DNA of 5,444 nucleotides, from positions 1 to 5,444 of the forward strand of contig JAISBK010000140.1 of the NCBI GenBank assembly GCA_031266255.1, given 5' to 3'. The DNA is from Treponema sp. (lineage in GTDB: Bacteria > Spirochaetota > Spirochaetia > Treponematales > Breznakiellaceae). Position numbers and translations under genes: made by a program. This document shows, piece by piece, positions 1-4,832 of the stretch (positions are counted from its first letter, which is position 1; each line of letters opens with the position of its first letter). The notes under the pieces are model-generated. The model was not told the DNA's origin and searched no databases. It saw nothing but the letters and a program-made list of their open reading frames with translations.

Positions 1-95
1 ATGCCGCCTTTTTTAGCCGCCCCTACAAACAACAAAGCCACGAGTATCGCAGGAGTAAGGGAATTCTGCACAACCAGTATGAGATATCTCAGCAT
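1..95 (-). CDS. FTR1-like iron permease, N-terminal fragment (cut by window edge)
   Basis: Reading leftward from an ATG at 95, an open frame of 31 codons runs off the window. It starts MLRYLILVVQNSLTPAILVA and ends with a helix capped by AAKKGG. One hydrophobic helix closing with lysines and glycine matches the first transmembrane segment of FTR1/EfeU-type iron permeases, which carry iron across the inner membrane. The gene lies 71 bp downstream of the P19 gene on the same strand, the usual P19-FTR1 order, and this context carries much of the call. One oddity: where classical FTR1 helix 1 has the iron-ligating REGLE motif, this protein appears to have QNSLT (residues 10-14). The start at 95 has only a weak purine-rich site of its own (AAAGAGA) and lies 1 nt after the stop of a tiny upstream ORF, suggesting translational coupling. 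It could be another multi-spanning membrane protein; only 31 residues are visible. Confidence 0.6.
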   Translation of the reverse strand, partial: MLRYLILVVQNSLTPAILVALLFVGAAKKGG

Positions 96-96
96 A

Positions 97-126
97 TCAT
101 CTCTTTACGAGGATAAGGAGGAGCAT
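97..126 (-). CDS. possible nine-residue leader ORF (MLLLILVKR) before the permease gene
   Basis: Between the P19 stop and the permease ATG, a nine-codon ORF starts at 126 and reads MLLLILVKR before TGA (99-97). It has the stronger of the two ribosome binding sites here: GAGGAGGGG followed by 6 nt and the ATG. Its stop is separated from the permease ATG by a single T (TGATATG), the geometry of termination-reinitiation coupling. It may be a coupling leader, or the ribosome site may simply load ribosomes for the downstream gene. Such a short ORF could also occur by chance, and no peptide function can be assigned. Confidence 0.35.
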   Translation of the reverse strand: MLLLILVKR

Positions 127-166
127 AGTAAACCCCTCCTCAGAGAAAAAGAACTTCACCCAAATC

Positions 167-751
167 CTACCAGGCTGGACCTGCGTAGCTTACCTTCCAT
201 TCAGCAACTAAAGGAGCAGACCAGAATCGACCGGGAACACCGGTAGTCGCATCCACATGGAGCAGATACCCTTGAGTTTCAGGATTTTTAATGGTGAACC
301 GGACCGTGTAGTCCCCTGGGCCGTCCAGCTTAATATTGGCCCCGTAATGCGGACCGTCACTGGCGTTCATCGGCATGAAAGTTCCCTCAATGCGGTACCC
401 CGTAGATTTGACGATCTCATAGTCCACCGTAAGATAGGGAACAAAGTCCCCTGCCCCATAACCCAGTTGATTCCCTTCCAAAGCCGATATATCTGCCTCA
501 ATGTGCATGTCCGACTGGGATGCGGGAAGCCCTGCCCCTGCGGGTTCCATGTCTACAGGCTGGAAATAAACCCCGGCTACATTAAGCGGCCCCAGTTCAA
601 AGTCATCCCCCAGCGGGAACTCTTCAAAACCCGCAACCTCTCCTGGGCTTACCGTACTGGCGGGCTTAGCTCCCTGCTGCCCGCCTCCTGCAAATGCGGC
701 AGTGGTACCTACCGCAACCAAAAGAAGTACCATCAGTTTCCTGATTTTCAT
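167..751 (-). CDS. periplasmic P19/Tp34-family metal-binding (iron-transport) protein
   Basis: This 194-residue protein belongs to the P19/Tp34 family: periplasmic, dimeric, Ig-like-fold proteins that bind Fe/Cu/Zn and feed iron to an FTR1-type permease. Recognisable blocks are FEEFPLGDD (42-50), GPLNVAGVYFQPVDM (54-68), HIEADI (83-88), GYGAGDFVPYL (98-107), MPMNASDGPHYGAN (126-139), LHVDATTGVPGRFWSAPLVAEW (164-185) and GPAW at the end. H83, E85, M126 or M128, and H135 fall where family metal ligands are expected; H165 is also conserved. Residues 1-21 form a Sec signal peptide (KIRK, then a hydrophobic run, AFA before GGGQQ). Unlike T. pallidum Tp34 there is no lipobox cysteine, so the mature form should be soluble, as in C. 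jejuni P19. The ATG at 751 is chosen because GAGGAGGAGG (770-761) lies 9 nt away; the in-frame ATG at 760 abuts this site and the TTG at 772 precedes it. The next genes downstream on this strand are the leader ORF and the FTR1-like permease, which suggests one operon. Iron-dependent repression is likely but inferred from the family and from upstream dyads. Confidence 0.9.
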   Translation of the reverse strand: MKIRKLMVLLLVAVGTTAAFAGGGQQGAKPASTVSPGEVAGFEEFPLGDDFELGPLNVAGVYFQPVDMEPAGAGLPASQSDMHIEADISALEGNQLGYGAGDFVPYLTVDYEIVKSTGYRIEGTFMPMNASDGPHYGANIKLDGPGDYTVRFTIKNPETQGYLLHVDATTGVPGRFWSAPLVAEWKVSYAGPAW

Positions 752-760
752 TGTACTCAT

Positions 761-770
761 CCTCCTCCTC
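761..770 (-). promoter_or_regulatory. strong Shine-Dalgarno site that decides the P19 start
   Basis: The minus strand reads GAGGAGGAGG here, then 9 nt, then ATG at 751. This spacing favours 751 over the in-frame ATG at 760, which would have no spacer, and over the TTG at 772, which lies upstream of the site. Confidence 0.75.
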
Positions 771-807
771 AATCTTTTCAGGTCTAGGACCTGTATGCGC
801 TGTAGTT

Positions 808-843
808 AAGATAGTTTATACTAACTTATGAGGTACAAACCGC
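808..843 (-). promoter_or_regulatory. putative promoter region of the P19 operon
   Basis: On the minus strand an AT-rich stretch (TATAAA at 820-815, TATCTT at 813-808) offers candidate -10 boxes. The upstream side gives only poor -35 matches: TTGTAC at 838-833 with a 19-nt spacer to TATCTT, or GCGGTT at 843-838 with 17 nt to TATAAA. The exact boxes are unresolved. A promoter somewhere here is expected because the leftward gene begins at 751 and the neighbouring gene is divergent. The first TAG-N6-CTAAC dyad covers this segment, so a protein bound there could block transcription. Confidence 0.35.
812..825. promoter_or_regulatory. operator-like dyad copy 1 (TAG-TTTATA-CTAAC)
   Basis: TAG and CTA arms are separated by 6 nt and followed by AC. 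The symmetry extends imperfectly to 808-827 (AAGaTAGT / ACTAaCTT, 16 of 20 positions symmetric). It overlaps the candidate -10 of the leftward P19 promoter, a typical repressor position. It shares arm sequence and spacing with two more copies further right. The binding protein is unknown; an iron- or metal-responsive regulator is an inference from the target genes. Confidence 0.5.
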
Positions 844-845
844 CA

Positions 846-861
846 GTTAGAACTTTCTAAC
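846..861. promoter_or_regulatory. operator-like dyad copy 2, perfect (GTTAGAA-CT-TTCTAAC)
   Basis: This is the best copy: a perfect 7-bp inverted repeat with a 2-nt centre, GTTAGAACTTTCTAAC. Its core, 848-861, follows the TAG-N6-CTAAC pattern of the other two copies. It lies just upstream of any P19 promoter placed at 808-843 and about 90 bp upstream of the rightward -10 box. No T-run follows it, so a regulator site is more likely than a terminator. Confidence 0.6.
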
Positions 862-877
862 ATGATGGTTATAAAGA

Positions 878-891
878 TAGCAAGAGCTAAC
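878..891. promoter_or_regulatory. operator-like dyad copy 3 (TAG-CAAGAG-CTAAC)
   Basis: The arms TAGC and GCTA flank AAGA, and the TAG-N6-CTAAC frame is identical to the other two copies. The CTAAC arm begins 30 bp after that of copy 2, which itself begins 36 bp after that of copy 1, so the three sites lie near helical phasing. It could serve either divergent gene. Confidence 0.45.
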
Positions 892-950
892 AATTATGTC
901 AAGCCCTTGGGATGAAAAATATAAAAAATCAAGGCGGTTTCAAACGGTAC

Positions 951-956
951 TATAAT
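951..956 (+). promoter_or_regulatory. -10 box (TATAAT) for the UPF0210 gene
   Basis: A consensus TATAAT lies 62 bp before the UPF0210 ATG. At 16-18 nt upstream (about 927-934) the sequence around ATCAAGG gives no convincing -35 element, so the promoter may be weak or activator-assisted. Predicted transcription start is near 963, giving a leader of about 55 nt. Confidence 0.5.
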
Positions 957-991
957 AAACCTTTCTGTTTTGTTACACTCTTATTCGTTAC

Positions 992-1003
992 TGTAAGTTT
1001 ACA
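992..1003. promoter_or_regulatory. perfect dyad TGTAA-GT-TTACA in the UPF0210 leader
   Basis: A perfect 5-bp inverted repeat with a 2-nt centre lies between the predicted transcription start (about 963) and the ribosome site (AAGG, 1007-1010). It differs in sequence from the TAG-N6-CTAAC dyads, so it would need another regulator. At 12 bp it could be chance. Confidence 0.3.
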
Positions 1004-1018
1004 TCTAAGGTTGTACCG

Positions 1019-2380
1019 ATGCTCTTTACTCCTTTTGAAATCACGGAAACGGTGGATATGTTCCTCCGTTATAAATTGGATATCAGGGCTATTACCCTAG
1101 GGGTGTCCCTCCTTGATTGTGCTGCTGCGTCCGGGGTCGAAACCCGCCGGAGAATCCAGGAAAAGCTTCTCAGCATCGCCGGTCCGCTGGTAAAAATCGG
1201 CAAGGACTTGGAAATCGAATACGGTATCCCCATTATCAATAAGCGTCTTGCGGTAAGCCCCCTAGCCATGGTGGCCGCTGCATCAGATGACCAGGACTAT
1301 ACCCCGTATGCCCAAGTGCTGGATGGGGTCGCCAAAGAACTGGGCATTGATTTTGTGGGAGGTTTTTCTGCCCTGGTGCAGAAGGGCATTTCCCAAGGAG
1401 ATCAGCGGCTGATTGATTCCATCCCTCATGCTCTGTCTCGCACTGAACGGGTTTGTGCTTCGGTGAATGTGGCCAGCACCAAAAGCGGCATCAATATGAA
1501 CGCAGTACGCCGGATGGGAGAGGTCGTGAAGGCAACCGCGGAAATGACCGCTTCTCAAGATGGAATTGGCTGCGCCAAGTTGGTGGTGTTTTGTAATGCC
1601 CCAGAGGACAACCCGTTTATGGCCGGGGCTTTCCACGGTCCAGGAGAAGGGGAGAGCTGTCTTAATGTTGGGGTTTCAGGCCCTGGGGTGATAAAGGCGG
1701 CGCTGGAAGCCCACGGAGACGCAAGTTTCGATGAACTTGCAGACATCATCAAGAAAACTGCGTTCAAGATCACCCGAATGGGTCAGTTAGTAGGCATGGA
1801 AGCCGCCAGACGACTGGGGGTGCCCTTTGGTATTCTGGATCTGTCTCTGGCGCCCACTCCCTCGGTGGGAGATTCAGTGGCCCGCATCCTTGAGGAAATG
1901 GGGCTTGCATCCGCCGGTACCCACGGAACTACCGCAGCACTGGCGCTCCTTACCGATATGATCAAAAAAGGTGGGATAATGGCCTCCACCCATGTTGGCG
2001 GGTTTTCCGGGGCCTTTATTCCGGTATCTGAAGATGAGGGCATGGTCGCCGCAGTTTGTTCCGGTTCTCTATGTCTTGATAAACTGGAAGCCATGACCAG
2101 CGTCTGTTCCGTAGGCCTCGACATGATCGCCCTGCCTGGGGATACGTCCCCTGCTACTATTGCAGCCATCATCGCCGATGAAATGGCCATCGGCATGGTG
2201 AACCATAAAACAACCGCAGTACGGGTCATCCCGGTACCTGGTAAACAGGCCGGTGAGTGGGCCCAGTTCGGCGGCCTCTTGGGAGGTGCTCCGATCATGG
2301 CAGTAAACCCCGCCAAGAGTGATGCCTTTATTGCCCGCGGCGGCAGAATCCCCGCCCCAATCCACAGCTTCAGAAACTAA
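1019..2380 (+). CDS. UPF0210/DUF711 family protein (PFL-like fold, function unknown)
   Basis: This complete 453-residue protein matches the UPF0210 (DUF711) family almost block for block. Landmarks are the N-terminal EITETVDM (7-14), DIRAITLGVSLLDC (21-34), GIPIINKRLAVSPLAM (69-84), GGFSALVQKG (114-123), SVNVASTKSGINMNAV (148-163), VVFCNAPEDNPFMAGAFHG (189-207), NVGVSGPGV (216-224), DLSLAPTPSVGDSVA (274-288), GTHGTTAAL (300-308), VGGFSGAFIPVSEDEGM (326-342), SVCSVGLDM (361-369) and the terminal GRIPAPIHSF (442-451). Known structures place the family in the pyruvate formate-lyase-like fold, but no reaction has been established. It has no signal peptide or membrane segment and should be cytoplasmic. 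The ATG at 1019 is supported by AAGG 8 nt upstream and by conserved N-terminal residues. In many bacteria a small ACT-domain gene immediately precedes this gene; here the upstream neighbour is the divergent P19 operon. The downstream ECF operon lies 149 bp away with its own promoter, so a functional link is not shown. Confidence 0.95.
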   Translation: MLFTPFEITETVDMFLRYKLDIRAITLGVSLLDCAAASGVETRRRIQEKLLSIAGPLVKIGKDLEIEYGIPIINKRLAVSPLAMVAAASDDQDYTPYAQVLDGVAKELGIDFVGGFSALVQKGISQGDQRLIDSIPHALSRTERVCASVNVASTKSGINMNAVRRMGEVVKATAEMTASQDGIGCAKLVVFCNAPEDNPFMAGAFHGPGEGESCLNVGVSGPGVIKAALEAHGDASFDELADIIKKTAFKITRMGQLVGMEAARRLGVPFGILDLSLAPTPSVGDSVARILEEMGLASAGTHGTTAALALLTDMIKKGGIMASTHVGGFSGAFIPVSEDEGMVAAVCSGSLCLDKLEAMTSVCSVGLDMIALPGDTSPATIAAIIADEMAIGMVNHKTTAVRVIPVPGKQAGEWAQFGGLLGGAPIMAVNPAKSDAFIARGGRIPAPIHSFRN

Positions 2381-2405
2381 TCTTTTTGGTTGTCCATCAT
2401 TGGCC

Positions 2406-2440
2406 GTATTACCAATACAGCATTGTTGCCTTTTGTTTTT
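2406..2440 (+). terminator. weak candidate terminator after UPF0210
   Basis: A 5-bp hairpin, GTATT-ACC-AATAC (2406-2418), is followed by a T-rich stretch (TTTTGTTTTT, 2431-2440). The stem is short and AT-rich and lies 12 nt from the T-run, so this is a poor intrinsic terminator. The T-run also falls inside the spacer of the next promoter. Nothing better was seen in this gap. Confidence 0.2.
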
Positions 2441-2454
2441 GATTAGGCTATAGT
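2426..2454 (+). promoter_or_regulatory. sigma-70-type promoter of the ECF transporter operon
   Basis: TTGCCT (2426-2431, 4 of 6 against TTGACA) and TATAGT (2449-2454, 5 of 6 against TATAAT) are separated by exactly 17 nt. The predicted start near 2461 leaves a leader of about 69 nt. That leader contains a 6-bp inverted repeat TATGTT / AACATA (2465-2470 and 2491-2496) with a 20-nt loop. I looked for thiamine (TPP) riboswitch signatures and found none. The leader ends in AAGGAG (2516-2521), 8 nt before the S-component ATG. Confidence 0.55.
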
Positions 2455-2529
2455 GAGACCGGTTTATGTTTATGATGTACAAAAAAGTCGAACATATATA
2501 GGAACAATGGTTAATAAGGAGTTTAGATC

Positions 2530-3081
2530 ATGGAAAAGAAACGTATCTCGGTAAGAACCGTGGTAGCTATTGGGATTGGGGCTGCTTTGGTGTTTGTACT
2601 CATGCGTTTTGTGGCGATTCCTTCTGGAGTGCCCAATACCAATCTGAACGTATCTTCTGCTATTTTGACGGTCTTTGCGGCAATCTTTGGACCTGTTGCA
2701 GGGTTTCTTATCGGATTTATAGGTCATACCTTGACGGACCTCACTTGGGGAGGGGTTTGGTGGAGCTGGGTTATTGCCGACGGGGTCTACGGCCTTTTGA
2801 TAGGGCTTTTTGTGAAGTTCTATAAGATCGAGGATGGGCAGTTTGGCATTACCAAGTGCATCATCTTTAATATCGTTCAGATCCTTTCCAATATTATTAC
2901 CTGGTTTGCCATCGCCCCTACCCTAGACGTTCTAATTTACCAGGAACCTGCTGATAAGGTGTACCTCCAGGGACTCGTAGCAGGGGGACTCAACAGCGGG
3001 GTGGTGCTCATTCTCGGTAGTATCATCGCTTTGGGTTATACCCGCACCAAGGTCAAAGCAGGCAGCCTCAAAGTAGAATAA
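2530..3081 (+). CDS. ECF transporter S component, UPF0397 family
   Basis: This 183-residue integral membrane protein is the substrate-binding (S) subunit of an energy-coupling-factor importer. It matches the UPF0397 group: VVAIGIGAAL (11-20), IPSGVPNTNLNVSSA (30-44), FGPVAGFLIGFIGHTLTD (53-70), WWSWVIADGVYGLLIGLF (77-94), IIFNIVQILSNIITW (111-125), VLIYQEPADKVYLQGLVAG (134-152) and the C-terminal signature TKVKAGSLK (173-181). Hydrophobic segments fall near 9-30, 42-66, 77-96, 108-131 and 146-170. The glycine/alanine face of helix 1 (AIGIGAA) is the kind of surface S components use to dock on EcfT. The start is fixed by AAGGAG 8 nt upstream. It is the first gene of a three-gene operon, 23 bp before the ATPase. 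The family substrate is unsettled: a vitamin or vitamin precursor is likely, and the broad riboflavin-transporter-like Pfam label should not be taken as proof. Confidence 0.93.
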   Translation: MEKKRISVRTVVAIGIGAALVFVLMRFVAIPSGVPNTNLNVSSAILTVFAAIFGPVAGFLIGFIGHTLTDLTWGGVWWSWVIADGVYGLLIGLFVKFYKIEDGQFGITKCIIFNIVQILSNIITWFAIAPTLDVLIYQEPADKVYLQGLVAGGLNSGVVLILGSIIALGYTRTKVKAGSLKVE

Positions 3082-3104
3082 GAAACCTTGAGGGAACATA
3101 CTAT

Positions 3105-4832
3105 GTGGATAAAGGTTTGAATAAAGCGGCAGTAGTTTTCGATAATTTTACCTTTACTTATAAAGCCCAATCAGAACCGACCTTATCCCATATCAACTTG
3201 TCGATCCAGCAGGGTGAAAAAATTCTCTTGGCAGGGCCTTCGGGATCAGGAAAATCCACCTTGGCCCACTGTATAAATGGCCTCATCCCCCATGGGTTTA
3301 AGGGACAGATTGAAGGTTCTCTTTTCATCATGGGGGAGGATGTCCGGGGTATGGGTATTTTTGATATATCTAAGAAAGTAGGAACGGTGCTGCAAGATAC
3401 AGACGGTCAGTTTGTAGGACTCACCGCAGGGGAAGATATCGCGTTTGCCGCGGAGAACGACTGTATCCCGGTGGGGGAAATGCACCGTCGGGTGGAGGAA
3501 GCGGCAAAGCTTGTCCATATCGGATCCCAGCTTGCCAAGGCACCGCAGCACCTTTCAGGGGGTCAGAAACAGCGGGTTTCCCTTGCCGGGGTTTTGATGG
3601 ATCCCGTGGAGATCCTCTTGTTTGATGAACCTTTGGCCAATCTGGATCCCGCTACCGGCCAAAAGACCATTGAGCTTATCGATAGGCTGCATCGAGAAAC
3701 CGGAAAAACCATTATCATCGTGGAGCATCGCCTGGAAGATGTGCTCCACCGGCCGGTTGACCGTATTGTGATCATGGAACAAGGCCGTATCAAAGGGGAT
3801 CTCCCTACTGGGGAACTGTTGGCCGCGGATATACTGCGGAAAACCGGTATCCGGGAACCTCTGTACCTCAGTGCGCTCCGGTACGCAGGTCTGGAGATCA
3901 CCCCGGACATGCACCCTGAAACCGCGGCAGCCCTGGTATTTGACCCGCAGCACCTTAAAGCCTGGGATCAGGGTCTGGCAAACTATCCTCTGGAACAATC
4001 CGGGCCGCCGCTCCTTAGGGTTAAGGATTTGAATTTTTACTATCCCCAGGATACACAGCCGGTGTTGGAAGGGGTCTCCTTTACCCTAGCACGGGGGTCC
4101 TGGGTAAGCCTGGTGGGGAAAAACGGGGCGGGAAAATCTACCCTGGCCAAACTTATTTGTGGGTTTAATCAGCCGGTTTCAGGGTCAATTTGGTTCGAAG
4201 ATCAGGATCTAGCCGCTTATTCCATCAAAGAACGGGCAGAGCAGATCGGGTATGTTATGCAGAACCCCAACCAGATGATTTCCTTTCCCCTGATTTTTGA
4301 TGAGGTAGCCCTGGGCTTGCGGACCCGGGGCATCGGCGAGCAGGAAATCCAGGACCGGGTCATGGCAACCTTGGCTATTTGCGGACTCTACCCCTTCCGT
4401 AAGTGGCCGGTGAGTGCCTTGAGTTATGGTCAAAAAAAACGGCTTACCATCGCCTCGATCTTAGTGCTGGGACCTTCCCTGATCATCCTTGACGAACCTA
4501 CCGCAGGCCAGGATTTTCGCCACTACGGGGAGATCATGGAATTTCTGCGGAAACTCAACCGTGAGCAGGGGATGAGCTTCCTCTTTATCACCCATGATAT
4601 GCATCTGATGCTGGAATATACCCATAGGGCTTTGGTCCTTGCCGACGGAAAACTCTTGGTGGATGATACCCCGGCGGCTATCCTCACGGATCCCCTTATG
4701 GTAGAAGCCGCAAACCTGAAGCGCACTTCCCTCTATGATCTCGCTATTCGGGCAGGTATTGCGGATCCCCAGGGTTTTGTCCAGCATTTTATTGACTATG
4801 AACGAATACAGCGGGAGGCTGCCTTGGTATGA
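3105..4832 (+). CDS. ECF transporter duplex ATPase (two NBDs fused, YkoD-like)
   Basis: This 575-residue cytoplasmic protein carries both ATPase domains of an ECF importer in one chain. NBD1 (about 9-235) has Walker A GPSGSGKST (44-52), Q-loop Q97, signature LSGGQ (150-154), Walker B LLFDEP (171-176) and switch H208. NBD2 (about 303-525) has Walker A GKNGAGKST (338-346), Q-loop Q386, signature LSYGQ (439-443), Walker B LIILDEP (459-465) and switch H497. A linker of about 65 residues joins them. All catalytic residues are present, so both sites look competent; the Y in the second signature is a mild variant I recall from this subfamily. The start is GTG at 3105, 9 nt after GAGGGA (3090-3095). 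An ATG two bases earlier (3103) opens only MWIKV before a stop, so it is not the start. The gene follows the S component and overlaps the T component by 4 bp, so the operon supplies a dedicated ATPase rather than borrowing a shared one. Confidence 0.95.
   Translation: MDKGLNKAAVVFDNFTFTYKAQSEPTLSHINLSIQQGEKILLAGPSGSGKSTLAHCINGLIPHGFKGQIEGSLFIMGEDVRGMGIFDISKKVGTVLQDTDGQFVGLTAGEDIAFAAENDCIPVGEMHRRVEEAAKLVHIGSQLAKAPQHLSGGQKQRVSLAGVLMDPVEILLFDEPLANLDPATGQKTIELIDRLHRETGKTIIIVEHRLEDVLHRPVDRIVIMEQGRIKGDLPTGELLAADILRKTGIREPLYLSALRYAGLEITPDMHPETAAALVFDPQHLKAWDQGLANYPLEQSGPPLLRVKDLNFYYPQDTQPVLEGVSFTLARGSWVSLVGKNGAGKSTLAKLICGFNQPVSGSIWFEDQDLAAYSIKERAEQIGYVMQNPNQMISFPLIFDEVALGLRTRGIGEQEIQDRVMATLAICGLYPFRKWPVSALSYGQKKRLTIASILVLGPSLIILDEPTAGQDFRHYGEIMEFLRKLNREQGMSFLFITHDMHLMLEYTHRALVLADGKLLVDDTPAAILTDPLMVEAANLKRTSLYDLAIRAGIADPQGFVQHFIDYERIQREAALV

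Noticed and set aside
257..787. 176-codon open frame on the plus strand opposite the P19 gene
   Set aside because: It is antisense to a clearly recognised gene, has no recognisable domain, and its protein looks like a reverse-strand translation.
846..861. Perfect inverted repeat considered as an intrinsic terminator
   Set aside because: It has a 2-nt centre too small for an RNA loop, is AT-rich, has no T-run on either side, and lies between divergent genes where no transcript needs to end.
912..1100. 62-codon open frame overlapping the UPF0210 start
   Set aside because: It overlaps the conserved N-terminus of UPF0210 by about 80 bp in another frame and contains the TATAAT box; no family resemblance.
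1783..2482. Long minus-strand open frames across the 3' half of UPF0210
   Set aside because: They are antisense to a strongly conserved coding region and carry no recognisable motif.
2493..2500. ATATATA as an alternative -10 box for the ECF operon
   Set aside because: No -35-like hexamer lies 16-18 nt upstream, and the TTGCCT/TATAGT pair at 2426-2454 is clearly better.
2381..2529. Possible TPP or other vitamin riboswitch ahead of the ECF operon
   Set aside because: GTGAGACC at 2453-2460 briefly recalls the TPP CTGAGA element, but the partner elements and stems are missing.
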